Source of the DNA: Demequina sp.
Lineage (GTDB): Bacteria > Actinomycetota > Actinomycetes > Actinomycetales > Demequinaceae
Direction: 5' to 3'
Assembly (NCBI GenBank): GCA_030148645.1
Contig: JASBTB010000086.1
Location: 1 to 42,722, forward strand
DNA length: 42,722 bases
In this document: one piece after another, positions 1 to 17,797 of the stretch
How positions within the stretch are numbered: position 1 is the first letter of the stretch
Layout of the letters: every line of letters starts with the position of its first letter
Notes under the pieces: generated by a model
Told to the model about the DNA's origin: nothing
Database searches by the model: none
The model's input: only the letters and a program-made list of their open reading frames with translations
Made by a program: the position numbers and the translations under genes

Positions 1-875
1 CCGCGCTCGACGTCCTCACGCTTGGTGCCGCGCAGCAGGAGCCCACAGTTCTCGCCGGCCCACGCCTCGTCCATCTGCTTGTGGAACATCTCGATACCGG
101 TGACCGTGGTCTTCTGCGGTGCCCGGATGCCAAGGATCTCGACCTCGGAGTTGATCTTGAGCTTTCCGCGCTCCACCTTGCCGGTCACGACTGTGCCACG
201 ACCGGTGATCGTGAAGACGTCCTCAATCGGCATCAGGAAGGGCTTGTCCATGTCACGCACGGGCTCGGGGACGTTCTCGTCCACCGCGTCCATGAGGGCC
301 TGAACCGTCTTGACCCACTTCTCGTCGCCCTCGAGCGCCTTCAGTGCGGAGACCTGCACCACGGGGGCGTTGTCGCCGTCGAAACCCTGCGAAGAAAGGA
401 GTTCGCGCACCTCAACCTCGACGAGTTCGAGGATTTCCTCGTCGTCGACCATGTCGGCCTTGTTCAGCGCGACCAGCAGGTACGGAACGCCCACCTGCTT
501 GGCGAGCAGCACGTGCTCACGCGTCTGGGCCATGGGGCCGTCGGTCGCCGCAACCACGAGGATCGCACCGTCCATCTGAGCGGCACCGGTGATCATGTTC
601 TTGATGTAGTCAGCGTGACCGGGTGCGTCGACGTGAGCGTAGTGCCGCTTCTCGGTCTCGTACTCGATGTGCGCGATGTTGATCGTGATACCGCGCTCAC
701 GCTCTTCAGGGGCCTTGTCGATGTCGGCAAAAGGCGTGAAGGGGTTGATGTCGGGGTACTTGTCGTGCAGCACCTTCGAGATCGCGGCGGTCAGCGTCGT
801 CTTACCGTGGTCGACGTGACCAATCGTGCCGACGTTCACGTGCGGCTTGGTCCGCTCGAACTTGGCCTTCGCCAT
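1..875 (-). CDS. tuf: Elongation factor Tu, N-terminal part (runs off window start)
   Basis: Minus-strand translation from ATG at 875: [32 protein letters not shown]...; SD aggagg upstream; open to the window edge, so absent from the ORF track. Confidence 0.97.
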   Translation of the reverse strand, partial: MAKAKFERTKPHVNVGTIGHVDHGKTTLTAAISKVLHDKYPDINPFTPFADIDKAPEERERGITINIAHIEYETEKRHYAHVDAPGHADYIKNMITGAAQMDGAILVVAATDGPMAQTREHVLLAKQVGVPYLLVALNKADMVDDEEILELVEVEVRELLSSQGFDGDNAPVVQVSALKALEGDEKWVKTVQALMDAVDENVPEPVRDMDKPFLMPIEDVFTITGRGTVVTGKVERGKLKINSEVEILGIRAPQKTTVTGIEMFHKQMDEAWAGENCGLLLRGTKREDVER

Positions 876-999
876 GTTGGCTTCCTCCTGTGATGATGAG
901 ACTCGGGTAGTGAATAAGATACGCGCTTGGGCCGGGGGCCTTCGCCGGACTCGTCTTCCCTACTGGTCGTTATTGTTTCTTGTTCTTCAACCGTTGGGA

Positions 1000-3114
1000 C
1001 TACTCGCCCCGGGTCTTGGCAATGATTTCCTCGGCAACGTTACGAGGAACCTCGGCGTAACTGTCGAACGACATCGAGTACACGGCGCGACCCTGGGTAC
1101 GAGACCGCAGGTCGCCCACGTAGCCGAACATCTCCGACAGCGGAACCAAAGCGTCAATGACCTTCACGCCGACCGCGTCCGACATGTGTCGGATTTGGCC
1201 ACGGCGGGAGTTCAGGTCGCCGATGACGTCGCCCATGTAGTCCTCGGGCGTACGGACCTCGACGGCCATGATCGGCTCGAGCAGTGCCGGGTCGGCCTTC
1301 TTGGAGGCCTCCTTGAACACCATCGACCCGGCAATCTTGAAGGCCATCTCCGACGAGTCGACGTCGTGGTAGGCGCCGTCAACGAGCGTGGCCCGCACAC
1401 CCACCACCGGGTAACCCGCGAGGATTCCCAACTGCATGGCGTCCTGCATGCCAGCGTCGACCGACGGGATGTACTCCCTGGGCACCCGTCCACCGGTCAC
1501 GCCGTTGACAAACTCGTACTGGACCTCGGAGTCGGCGGGCAGCGGCTCCAAGGTGACCTGCACCTTGGCGAACTGGCCGGAACCACCGGTCTGCTTCTTG
1601 TGGGTGTAGTCGTACTTTTCGACGGTACGGCGGATCGTCTCGCGGTAGGCCACTTGCGGCTTACCGACGTTCGCATCCACCTTGAACTCGCGCTTCATGC
1701 GGTCGATGATGATATCGAGGTGCAGTTCGCCCATACCTGAGATGATCGTCTGGCCGGAGTCGACATCGAGGCGCACGCGGAATGTCGGGTCCTCCTCCGC
1801 CAACTTCTGGATGGCCAGCGACATCTTCTCTTGGTCGCCCTTGGTCTTCGGCTCCACCGCCACGTGGATCACGGGCTCCGGGAACGTCATCGACTCGAGG
1901 ACCACCGGGGCGGAAGCATCGCACAAGGTGTCGCCCGTGGTGGTGTCCTTGAGGCCGATGACCGCGTAGATGTGACCAGCGGTCACGAAGTCGACCGGGT
2001 TCTCCTTGTTGGCATGCATCTGGAAGATCTTCCCGATGCGCTCCTTCTTGTCCTTGGTGGCGTTGAGTACGGAGGCGCCGGATTCGATCCGGCCGGAGTA
2101 CACGCGGATGTACGTCAGGCGGCCAAAGAACGGGTGCGTCATGATTTTGAACGCGAGGGCCGAGAAGGGCTCCTCCGCGTCGGCGTGACGCTCGACGATC
2201 TTGTCTTCATCGCCGATGGCGTGGCCCTCGATGGCGGGCATGTCTAGCGGGTTCGGCAAATAGTCGACGACCGCGTCGAGCATCGGCTGCACGCCACGAT
2301 TCTTGAACGCCGAACCACACAGCACGGGGTAGATCTCGGCGTTGAGCACCATCTTGCGGATGCCCTTCTTGATCTCCGGGATCGTCAACTCTTCGCCAGC
2401 GAGATACTTCTCAAGCAGTTCGTCACTCGACTCGGCGACGTGCTCAAGCAGTTCGGCGCGGTACTGCTCGGCCTTGGCCTGGAGATCCGCCGGGATCGCC
2501 TCGATCTCGTACTTGGCGCCGAGCGTCACGTCGCCCTTCGAGTCGCCGGGCCACACCAGGGCACGCATCTCGATGAGGTCCACGACGCCCACGAAGTCAC
2601 CCTCGGAACCGATCGGGAGCTGAATCACCAATGGCTTGGCGCCCAAACGCTTCTTGATGGTGTCCACCGTGAAGTAGAAGTCCGCACCGATCTTGTCCAT
2701 CTTGTTCACGAAGCAGATGCGTGGGACGTTGTACTTGTCGGCCTGGCGCCACACAGTCTCCGACTGGGGCTCCACACCCTCCTTGCCGTCGAACACCGCG
2801 ACCGCCCCATCGAGGACGCGCAGGTTGCGCTCCACCTCGACGGTGAAGTCCACGTGACCGGGCGTGTCGATGATGTTGAGTTGGGTGTCACCCCAAAAAC
2901 ACGTGGTCGCGGCCGACGTGATCGTGATGCCACGCTCCTGCTCCTGTGCCATCCAGTCCATCGTGGCCGCACCATCGTGCACTTCACCGATCTTGTAGGT
3001 GATGCCCGTGTAGAACAGAATGCGCTCGGTGGTGGTCGTCTTGCCGGCATCGATGTGCGCCATGATGCCGAAGTTGCGGACCTTCGTGAGGTCCGTCAGC
3101 ACGTCCTGTGCCAC
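1000..3114 (-). CDS. fusA: Elongation factor G
   Basis: 704 aa, [37 protein letters not shown]; located between rpsG and tuf. Confidence 0.98.
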   Translation of the reverse strand: MAQDVLTDLTKVRNFGIMAHIDAGKTTTTERILFYTGITYKIGEVHDGAATMDWMAQEQERGITITSAATTCFWGDTQLNIIDTPGHVDFTVEVERNLRVLDGAVAVFDGKEGVEPQSETVWRQADKYNVPRICFVNKMDKIGADFYFTVDTIKKRLGAKPLVIQLPIGSEGDFVGVVDLIEMRALVWPGDSKGDVTLGAKYEIEAIPADLQAKAEQYRAELLEHVAESSDELLEKYLAGEELTIPEIKKGIRKMVLNAEIYPVLCGSAFKNRGVQPMLDAVVDYLPNPLDMPAIEGHAIGDEDKIVERHADAEEPFSALAFKIMTHPFFGRLTYIRVYSGRIESGASVLNATKDKKERIGKIFQMHANKENPVDFVTAGHIYAVIGLKDTTTGDTLCDASAPVVLESMTFPEPVIHVAVEPKTKGDQEKMSLAIQKLAEEDPTFRVRLDVDSGQTIISGMGELHLDIIIDRMKREFKVDANVGKPQVAYRETIRRTVEKYDYTHKKQTGGSGQFAKVQVTLEPLPADSEVQYEFVNGVTGGRVPREYIPSVDAGMQDAMQLGILAGYPVVGVRATLVDGAYHDVDSSEMAFKIAGSMVFKEASKKADPALLEPIMAVEVRTPEDYMGDVIGDLNSRRGQIRHMSDAVGVKVIDALVPLSEMFGYVGDLRSRTQGRAVYSMSFDSYAEVPRNVAEEIIAKTRGE

Positions 3115-3162
3115 GAGTGGTTCTCCCTTGCGTGTGTTCTGTCAACGAGCGAGGCTTGCGAA

Positions 3163-3632
3163 CTACCAGCGGTAGTGCGCGAACGCCTTGTTCGACTCGG
3201 CCATCTTGTGCATGTCCTCGCGACGCTTCACTGCGGCACCCAGGCCGTTGGAGGCGTCGAGGATCTCATTCATCAAGCGCTCGGTCATGGTGTTCTCACG
3301 ACGCTTGCGTGCAAAGTCGACCAGCCAGCGCAACGCCAGCGTGGTGGCACGCACGGGGCGCACGTCCACCGGGACCTGGTAGGTCGCTCCACCCACGCGA
3401 CGGCTACGCACCTCAAGCGCTGGGCGCACGTTGTCGAGCGCGCGCTTGAGCACGACCACGGGGTCCTGACCGCTCTTTTCCTTGACGCCTTCGAGTGCGC
3501 CGTACACGATCGCCTCAGCGGTCGACTTCTTGCCAGCGAGCAGCACCTTGTTGATCAACTGGGTTACGACGGGTGCGCCGAAGACCGGGTCGACGATGAT
3601 GGGCCGTTTGGGGGCCGGTCCCTTGCGAGGCA

Positions 3633-3633
<1 letters not shown>
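3163..3633 (-). CDS. rpsG: 30S ribosomal protein S7
   Basis: 156 aa from [19 protein letters not shown]...; ATG overlaps the rpsL stop (TAATG). The longer ORF in the track is an upstream extension. Confidence 0.97.
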
Positions 3634-4007
<374 letters not shown>

Positions 4008-4134
4008 TACTTCTCCGTCTGTTGAAACTGAACGCTTGTCATGTCGTCGGCCCGACCCCCGCGCCCGGGCGTGTCGCACCTTCTTGGTGGCGCCCAGCAA
4101 GGGCGCGCGTGAGGGCCCGACGACGCGGGCACGA
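4008..4134 (-). ncRNA. Candidate structured 5' leader of rpsL
   Basis: Long-range stem GTCGTCGG(g)CCC (4113-4124) with GGGCCGACGAC (about 4043-4053), plus internal hairpin GCGCCC-TTGCT-GGGCGC, between predicted promoter and GTG start. Confidence 0.4.
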
Positions 4135-4140
4135 GCATCA

Positions 4141-4169
4141 ACGATACCTGGCGTCACGCCTGCCGTCAA
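4141..4169 (-). promoter_or_regulatory. Predicted rpsL promoter, proximal
   Basis: Minus strand TTGACG-N17-TATCGT. Confidence 0.55.
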
Positions 4170-4221
4170 AGCGGATCATGGATACCCTTTGGGCGGAGCC
4201 AGCGTGCGTCCCCAGCGCTTC

Positions 4222-4251
4222 ATGATACAGGAGTCCGCGAAGCCGGGTCAG
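4222..4251 (-). promoter_or_regulatory. Predicted rpsL promoter, distal
   Basis: Minus strand CTGACC-N18-TATCAT with TG immediately upstream of the -10. Confidence 0.4.
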
Positions 4252-4328
4252 TTCCCTGCCGCGCGACGGCGGTGTGCGCCTGACACGCCGGACCAGACGC
4301 CACGTGCACCTGTGACCGCGGGTGCAGA

Positions 4329-4424
4329 TCAGTGCAGGTGCGCGTTGTGGCGCACTACCCACGCGACGATGCCCGAGCCCACGACGATCGCCAGGCCGGT
4401 CCACCATGCAAGGAACGTGACCAT
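4329..4424 (-). CDS. Putative 31-aa single-TM small membrane protein
   Basis: ATG at 4424; MVTFLAWWTGLAIVVGSGIVAWVVRHNAHLH*; SD-like GAAGGGAG about 7-8 nt upstream; hydrophobic core followed by a basic/His tail. Confidence 0.5.
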   Translation of the reverse strand: MVTFLAWWTGLAIVVGSGIVAWVVRHNAHLH

Positions 4425-4520
4425 GTCGGGTCTCCCTTCGCGATACAGGCGGTGATGACCTTCCTATCGGCACGAGGTGTGCACGGATCAGGAGATTCCG
4501 TGTCCCGTGTGCTGCTGTCC

Positions 4521-4575
4521 CGCGCATGCGAAGGCCCCGGTCACCACGGGGGTGATCGGGGCCTTCGCATGCGCG
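4521..4575 (-). terminator. Intrinsic-type hairpin terminator of rpoBC
   Basis: 25-bp stem with one G-T pair and 5-nt loop, starting 3 nt after the rpoC stop; no U-tract. Confidence 0.75.
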
Positions 4576-4578
4576 CGG

Positions 4579-8454
<3,876 letters not shown>

Positions 8455-8468
8455 TAGTGCGACTCCCT

Positions 8469-11942
<3,474 letters not shown>

Positions 11943-12084
11943 GGGGTCGTCCTTCCCATGACGATGGATCGGTTCCGCGTTGCCTGAGCCTCGGCTCCAC
12001 CGGATCCTGGGGCATCATCACTTAGGTCGTGGATACTCGCCAGGTAGGCATCTGAGGGCAGGGCAATAGACAGCGCAACCTCCA

Positions 12085-12113
12085 ACACTAGTCACGGTTG
12101 TCATATTCGTCAA
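12085..12113 (-). promoter_or_regulatory. Predicted rpoB promoter P2
   Basis: TTGACG-N17-TAGTGT on minus strand. Confidence 0.45.
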
Positions 12114-12121
12114 GCGGGCGC

Positions 12122-12151
12122 ACTATAGACCACGCCCGGCCCGCTCGACAA
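12122..12151 (-). promoter_or_regulatory. Predicted rpoB promoter P1
   Basis: TTGTCG-N18-TATAGT on minus strand. Confidence 0.5.
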
Positions 12152-12450
12152 GGACTGCACCTGCCAGTCTGGGGACAACCCGTTGTCCATCGCTGAGCGG
12201 CCGACATCGCCTGGGAGGAGCCTGGTCGGATCTTCGGCACCGCGCCGTCCACGCCGCCTGACACTGCGTACCAATGTGGTGGACGACGCGCCGGTGCCAG
12301 AGGTTGCCATGCGCGAATCCACGGCGTGTCCCTGGGGAAACGGTTCGCAGCGTCGGGTGAGGCACGAGGAACGTCTGCCAGCGGGCCAGGCGGGCTGCGT
12401 TGGGTCCGAGGGGACCTTGCCCGTGCCCGGCGCGCCCGGCCCCGTGTACG

Positions 12451-12488
12451 GCACGGGCCGGGCCACCCGACGGTGACCCGGCCCGTGC
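12451..12488 (-). terminator. Terminator after rplL
   Basis: GCACGGGCCGGGtCAC...GTGgCCCGGCCCGTGC hairpin about 20 nt after the rplL stop. Confidence 0.7.
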
Positions 12489-12507
12489 GCGAGTTGCGGG
12501 ACTCGAC

Positions 12508-12891
12508 CTACTTGAGCTCGACCGTGGCGCCAGCGGCCTCGAGTTGAGCCTTGGCCTTCTCGGCGTCGTCCTTCTTGGCGCCCTCGAGGATCGTCTTGGG
12601 GGCCTCGTCGACGAGCGCCTTGGCCTCGCCCAGTCCGAGGGACGTGAGAGCACGCACCTCCTTGATGACCTGGATCTTCTTGTCGCCAACGGCGGTCAGG
12701 ACGACGTCGAACGCATCCTTCTCTTCGACCTCTTCAGCGGCAGCGGCGACCGGGGCCGCAGCGGCAGCGGCGACCGGGGCGGCGGCGGTGACCTCGAAGG
12801 TCTCCTCGAAGGCCTTCACAAACTCGGAGAGCTCGACGAGCGTCAGCTCCTTGAATGCCTCAATGAGTTGCTCGGTGGTGAGCTTCGCCAT
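12508..12891 (-). CDS. rplL: 50S ribosomal protein L7/L12
   Basis: 127 aa; [30 protein letters not shown]...[26 protein letters not shown]. Confidence 0.98.
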   Translation of the reverse strand: MAKLTTEQLIEAFKELTLVELSEFVKAFEETFEVTAAAPVAAAAAAPVAAAAEEVEEKDAFDVVLTAVGDKKIQVIKEVRALTSLGLGEAKALVDEAPKTILEGAKKDDAEKAKAQLEAAGATVELK

Positions 12892-12945
12892 AATGATGTC
12901 CTTTTCTCTTTACCTGCGGGAAGCAGTGTGATGTGTGGTGCGGCC

Positions 12946-13467
12946 CTAGGCCGCGCTTTCCTGCTTCTCGCGCAGGGCGTCGACGGTTCGCACCGCCTGA
13001 GACAGGGGTGCTTGCAAGAGGTATGCCGCACCAAACAGTGATGCCTTGAAAGCACCGGCCGCCTTGGCGAGCAATACCTCGCGAGACTCGAGGCTCGCGA
13101 TCGTGACGAGGTCCTCTGCAGAGAGCAACTTGCCCTCCAGGACACCGCCCTTGAGGACGAGCTTGTCGCTGTCCTTGGAGAAATCACGAAGGCCCTTCGC
13201 AGCCTCCACCGGATCACCGGTGACGAACGCGATGGCCGTGGGACCCACGAAGAGGGGGCTGAGGCCCTCTACTCCGGCATCCGTGGCCGCGAGCGCCGCA
13301 AGCGTGTTCTTCACAACCGCATAGGTCGCGGTACCGCTGAGGCCCTTGCGCAGCCGCTTGAGCTGCGCAACGGACAAACCGCGGTACTCGGTGACGTAAA
13401 CGGCATTCGCGGTGCGGAACTGATCCGCAAGCGCCTTGACCGTCGCCACCTTGTCTGGCGTCGCCAT
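12946..13467 (-). CDS. rplJ: 50S ribosomal protein L10
   Basis: 173 aa from [40 protein letters not shown]. Confidence 0.97.
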   Translation of the reverse strand: MATPDKVATVKALADQFRTANAVYVTEYRGLSVAQLKRLRKGLSGTATYAVVKNTLAALAATDAGVEGLSPLFVGPTAIAFVTGDPVEAAKGLRDFSKDSDKLVLKGGVLEGKLLSAEDLVTIASLESREVLLAKAAGAFKASLFGAAYLLQAPLSQAVRTVDALREKQESAA

Positions 13468-13507
13468 AGTTGTCCTTCCTGTGGTTACCACCGGGCCCGC
13501 CCCACAC

Positions 13508-13660
13508 AACGAAAAAGCCCCGCGCAGGCGGGGCTGGGGGCTTGCCTTGCACACACAAAGGGCGGCCGCACGGGCCGCCCAAAGTCTGCGCGCGAGGCGC
13601 CATCAACTTCTCCTGCGCTGGTCTCCGCTGTGGCGGAACTTCGGCCGTTCCCGGTTTCCC
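13508..13660 (-). ncRNA. L10 leader (ribosomal protein L10 autoregulatory leader/attenuator); ends approximate
   Basis: Minus strand ...CGCAGGAGAAGUUGAUGGCGCCUCGCGCGCAGACUUUGGGCGGCC-CGUGC-GGCCGCCC..., upstream of rplJ and followed by a U-tract terminator. Confidence 0.8.
13511..13534 (-). terminator. Rho-independent attenuator within the L10 leader
   Basis: GCCCCGCCUGCGCGGGGCUUUUUC. Confidence 0.8.
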
Positions 13661-13693
13661 GGGCCCGACGACCGGCGGTCTTGGGCGAGGCCA

Positions 13694-13723
13694 AGCATAC
13701 GGGACGGAATCGACGCTGCGCAA
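13694..13723 (-). promoter_or_regulatory. Predicted rplJL promoter
   Basis: TTGCGC-N18-TATGCT on minus strand, upstream of the L10 leader. Confidence 0.4.
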
Positions 13724-13756
13724 ACGACGGTCGTCGATACACCCCGGTCAGGACGA

Positions 13757-13793
13757 CGAAGGCCCGGCCCCCCACCGGGGAACCGGGCCTTCG
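13757..13793 (-). terminator. Terminator after rplA
   Basis: CGAAGGCCCGG...CCGGGCCTTCG 11-bp arms, about 20 nt after the rplA stop. Confidence 0.7.
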
Positions 13794-13813
13794 GGCGACG
13801 TGATGCGAGGAAG

Positions 13814-14509
13814 TTACGCCTCAGCCTTGGCGGTGGCATCCACCGGGATACCCGGGCCTGTGGTCGCCGAGATGGCGGTCTTGAGGATGTATTTTCCCTT
13901 GGAAGCGGAGGGCTTGGAACGCAACACTTCGTCAAGGAGTGCCTGGTAGTTCTCGAGCAGCTTCTGGTCACCGAAAGACGCCTTACCCAGCACCGTGTGC
14001 AGGTTGGCGTGCTTGTCGACGCGAAACTCGATCTTGCCGCCCTTGATGTCGGACACGGCCTTGGCCACGTCCATCGTCACAGTGCCGGTCTTGGGGTTCG
14101 GCATGAGGCCGCGGGGGCCGAGCACACGGCCCAGGCGACCCACCTTGCCCATGAGGTCGGGCGTTGCCACGACCGCGTCAAAGTCCGTACGCCCGCTTTG
14201 CACCTCTTCGATGAGTTCGTCGCCACCGACGATGTCGGCGCCAGCCTCGCGGGCCGCGTCTGCCTTGTCACCGTTGGCGAAGACCAGGACCCTGGAGGTC
14301 TTGCCGGTGCCGTGGGGCAGGATGACGGTGGAACGGACCATCTGGTCCGCGTGACGCGGGTCGACGCCGAGCTTGAAGACGACGTCGATGGTCGAGTCGG
14401 TCTTCTTCGACGACGTCTTCTGCGCGAGGCGCACGGCCTCGATCGGGGTGTACAACTGACTCTTGTCGACAAGCTGTGCGTTGTCGCGATAGGCCTTGGA
14501 GCGCTTCAT
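13814..14509 (-). CDS. rplA: 50S ribosomal protein L1
   Basis: 231 aa; [30 protein letters not shown]...[18 protein letters not shown]. Confidence 0.98.
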   Translation of the reverse strand: MKRSKAYRDNAQLVDKSQLYTPIEAVRLAQKTSSKKTDSTIDVVFKLGVDPRHADQMVRSTVILPHGTGKTSRVLVFANGDKADAAREAGADIVGGDELIEEVQSGRTDFDAVVATPDLMGKVGRLGRVLGPRGLMPNPKTGTVTMDVAKAVSDIKGGKIEFRVDKHANLHTVLGKASFGDQKLLENYQALLDEVLRSKPSASKGKYILKTAISATTGPGIPVDATAKAEA

Positions 14510-14574
14510 GTGCTTCTACTTTCTCGAAGTCGTGGTGACGGGCCAGCGCGGGCCCTCCCACTGGGGTGTGGCTG

Positions 14575-15006
14575 TTATTTGACGGTGATGCCCATCGAGC
14601 GCGCGGTGCCAGCAATGATCTTGGCGGCGGCGTCGATGTCGTTGGCGTTGAGGTCGTCCATCTTCATCTCGGCGATCTCACGCACCTGAGCAGCGGTCAG
14701 CGAACCGACCTTGTTGGTGTGCGGAACGCCGGAACCCTTGGCGACGCCAGCGGCCTTCTTGATGAGCTGCGACGCGGGCGGGGTCTTGGTGATGAACGTG
14801 AAGCTGCGGTCCTCGTACACCGTGATCTCCACGGGAACGATGTTGCCTCGCTGCGACTCGGTGGCCGCGTTGTAGGCCTTGCAGAACTCCATGATGTTCA
14901 CGCCGTGCTGACCCAATGCAGGGCCGACGGGCGGAGCCGGGTTCGCGGCACCAGCCTGAATTTGAAGCTTGATCAGGCCGGCAACCTTCTTCTTTGGGGG
15001 TGCCAT
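14575..15006 (-). CDS. rplK: 50S ribosomal protein L11
   Basis: 143 aa; [46 protein letters not shown]. Confidence 0.98.
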   Translation of the reverse strand: MAPPKKKVAGLIKLQIQAGAANPAPPVGPALGQHGVNIMEFCKAYNAATESQRGNIVPVEITVYEDRSFTFITKTPPASQLIKKAAGVAKGSGVPHTNKVGSLTAAQVREIAEMKMDDLNANDIDAAAKIIAGTARSMGITVK

Positions 15007-15082
15007 TGGTCTTTCGGGTCCTTCTGTGTAAGTGGTGGCGGTTCACACCGCCTCGTGGTGCGTTGTTGCCGGTCGAAGTCAC

Positions 15083-15916
15083 CTAGACGATCTTCTGGAC
15101 CTGCGCGAACGAGAGTTCGACCGGAGTCTCCCGGCCGAAGATTGAAACGAGGACGTGGAGCTTTTGACTCTCCACGTTGATCTCGGAAATCGTGCCAGGC
15201 AGGGTGGCGAACGGTCCGTCCGTGACGGTGATCGCCTCTCCCACCTGGAAGTCGAGCTCGACCTGCGGGCCGGAATGGGAGGCTCCCCCGTCGCTCGAGG
15301 AAGACGGTGTGGGGGCCGACGGCGCAAGCATCGTGTACACCTCGTCGGGCGTGAGCGGCACCGGCTGGTGAGCGTGACCCACGAATCCCGTCACGCCGGG
15401 GGTGTTGCGCACGGCGCCCCACGAGGCGTCGGTGAGTTCCATGCGCACCAGCACGTAGCCGGGCATCCGCACGCGGGTCACTTGCTTTTTTTGGCCGTTC
15501 TTGTACTCGACCACATCTTCCATGGGAACCTCGACCTGGAAGATGTAGTCCTCCATGTTGAGGCTCGTCACGCGGTGTTCGATGGCCTGCTTGACGCGCT
15601 TTTCGTGACCGGAGTAACTGTGAACCACATACCAGTCGCCGTCCTGCATCAGCAGCGAGGAGCGAAAGGCGACCGCAGGGTCGATCTCTTCGTCAACGGC
15701 TTCAACGGCGGCAATGCCCGAAGGCTCTTCGTTCACAGTGAGCGCCTCCTCCTCGATCGCCGCGGCGGGTTCGGAGGGAACGGTGTCGTCATCTCCTTCG
15801 ACCACGGCGTCCACCGGAGCGTCGCCCATGGCGACGTCGTCCACAGGCGCCACCCTCTCGGGCGCCACTTCGGCGTCGTCGATGCTGTCGACAGCTTCGT
15901 ACGGATCAGTGCTCAC
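15083..15916 (-). CDS. nusG: Transcription termination/antitermination protein NusG
   Basis: 277 aa; [24 protein letters not shown] domain and C-terminal KOW; acidic N-terminal extension. Confidence 0.97.
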   Translation of the reverse strand: MSTDPYEAVDSIDDAEVAPERVAPVDDVAMGDAPVDAVVEGDDDTVPSEPAAAIEEEALTVNEEPSGIAAVEAVDEEIDPAVAFRSSLLMQDGDWYVVHSYSGHEKRVKQAIEHRVTSLNMEDYIFQVEVPMEDVVEYKNGQKKQVTRVRMPGYVLVRMELTDASWGAVRNTPGVTGFVGHAHQPVPLTPDEVYTMLAPSAPTPSSSSDGGASHSGPQVELDFQVGEAITVTDGPFATLPGTISEINVESQKLHVLVSIFGRETPVELSFAQVQKIV

Positions 15917-15942
15917 GTCTTTCCTTTCGTCTGGCTACTCGG

Positions 15943-16200
15943 CTAATCGCCGAAAACCCACTTGGCCAACGCGGTGAAGCCGAAGTCGAGCACAAATATC
16001 AGCGCCATCATGACTGCCAAGAACCCGAGAACGACCCAGACGTAGTTGATGAATTCTTCGCGCGTGGGGGTCACCACGCGACGGAGTTCGGAAATCACTT
16101 GGCGCACGAACAGTTCGATGCGCCCGAAGATGCTCCGACCCTCCCGCTCCTCGTGGCGCGGGTCCCGCTCTCCGGAATCCGTCACTGCAGATTCGCTCAC
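15943..16200 (-). CDS. secE: Preprotein translocase subunit SecE
   Basis: 85 aa from GTG; RIELFVRQVISELRRVVTPTREEFINYVWVVLGFLAVMMALIFVLDFGF. Confidence 0.95.
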   Translation of the reverse strand: MSESAVTDSGERDPRHEEREGRSIFGRIELFVRQVISELRRVVTPTREEFINYVWVVLGFLAVMMALIFVLDFGFTALAKWVFGD

Positions 16201-16246
16201 CTTGAAAATTCCTTTGCTTGTGCGATGCGGGAGGTCCCGCTCTACG

Positions 16247-16319
16247 CAGGGCAGGAGGGACTCGAACCCCCAACCGTCGGTTTTGGAGACCGATGCGCTA
16301 CCACTTGCGCCACTGCCCT
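16247..16319 (-). tRNA. tRNA-Trp (CCA)
   Basis: AGGGCAGTGGCGCAAGTGGTAGCGCATCGGTCTCCAAAACCGACGGTTGGGGGTTCGAGTCCCTCCTGCCCTG; 7-bp acceptor pairs. Confidence 0.96.
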
Positions 16320-16510
16320 TCGGGGTGGTTGTGAACCCCGTGTGGTTCTCGACAGCGAGCCACCCCCACAAGGGGCGGATCGACAACCTGCGTTTTGGGC
16401 GCGAGTCATCATGGCTTCTGTCAATCGCCGAAGTGCCATGGTACGCGGTTTGCGGCCCGAACGCGAACGGCCGCATCGGGCGCGACGCTCACAGTGGAAC
16501 AATGTGACGC

Positions 16511-17722
16511 ATGACTACACCCGCACGCCGCGTTTCTGCCCGCCTCGGCGCCATCGCGCCCTCCGCCACCCTGGCGGTCGACGCGAAGGCTAAGGCCCTC
16601 AAGGCCGCTGGCCGACCCGTCATCGGGTTCGGCGCAGGAGAGCCCGACTTTGCGACGCCGGACTACATTGTGAACGCCGCGATCGAGGCAGCCCGTGACC
16701 CGAAGAACCACCGCTACACGCCCGCCACTGGCCTGCCGGAACTCAAGCAGGCCATCGCCGCCAAGACACGGCGCGACAGCGGCTATGAGGTCGATCCCGC
16801 GAACGTCGTCGTCACCAATGGCGGCAAGCAGGCCGTGTTCCAGGCGTTTGCGTCGATTATCGACCCGGGTGACGAGGTGCTGCTTCCCGCGCCGTACTGG
16901 ACCACATACCCCGAGGCGATTGCGCTCGCCGGCGGGGTGGCGGTAGAAGTCTTCGCCGGAGCCGACCAGGGCTACCTTGTTTCGGTCGAGCAGCTGGACG
17001 CCGCGCGCACCGACAAGACCAAGGCGCTGTTGTTCTGCTCGCCGTCCAATCCCACCGGAGCCGTCTACTCCCCCGAGCAGACCAAGGCAATCGGTGAATG
17101 GGCCAAGAGTCACGGCATCTGGGTGATCACCGACGAGATCTACGAACACCTCACCTATGACGACGCCGAGTTCAGCCCAATCGTGCGCGCCGTTCCCGAT
17201 CTCGCCGACCAGACCATCGTCGTCAACGGGGTCGCGAAGACGTACGCCATGACCGGATGGCGTGTGGGGTGGATGATCGCCCCTGCCGATGTCACGCGCG
17301 CGGCCGCGAACTTCCAGTCGCACCTGACCAGCAACGTTGCCAACGTCTCCCAGCGTGCGGCGATCGCCGCCCTTGAGGGCGGCCTGGAAGCCGTCCACAC
17401 CATGCGGTCCGCGTTTGACCGCAGGCGCCAGACGATGGTGTCGATGGTGAGCGAGATCACGGAGCTCACTGTCCCGACCCCCACGGGCGCGTTCTACGCC
17501 TACCCCAGCGTCGCCGGACTGATCGGACTGACTCTACGGGGAAGGCGACTCACGTCAAGCGCCGACCTCGCGGCAGTCATCCTCGACGAGGCGGAGGTCG
17601 CCGTGGTTCCCGGCGAGGCGTTCGGCCCCAGCGGGTACCTGCGCCTGAGTTACGCATTGGGAGACGACGACCTGGTTGAGGGCGTGTCTAGGATGCAGTC
17701 ACTGCTGGCCGAGGCCCGGTAG
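16511..17722 (+). CDS. Pyridoxal phosphate-dependent aminotransferase (aspartate aminotransferase-like)
   Basis: 403 aa; class I aminotransferase pattern, [41 protein letters not shown]. Confidence 0.93.
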   Translation: MTTPARRVSARLGAIAPSATLAVDAKAKALKAAGRPVIGFGAGEPDFATPDYIVNAAIEAARDPKNHRYTPATGLPELKQAIAAKTRRDSGYEVDPANVVVTNGGKQAVFQAFASIIDPGDEVLLPAPYWTTYPEAIALAGGVAVEVFAGADQGYLVSVEQLDAARTDKTKALLFCSPSNPTGAVYSPEQTKAIGEWAKSHGIWVITDEIYEHLTYDDAEFSPIVRAVPDLADQTIVVNGVAKTYAMTGWRVGWMIAPADVTRAAANFQSHLTSNVANVSQRAAIAALEGGLEAVHTMRSAFDRRRQTMVSMVSEITELTVPTPTGAFYAYPSVAGLIGLTLRGRRLTSSADLAAVILDEAEVAVVPGEAFGPSGYLRLSYALGDDDLVEGVSRMQSLLAEAR

Positions 17723-17797
17723 CGCCACGGCGGACCCGGCCCGAATCGATCTCACGGACGATGCCCGGTAGCCACCCGTGCCCGATACGCTCGCCCC

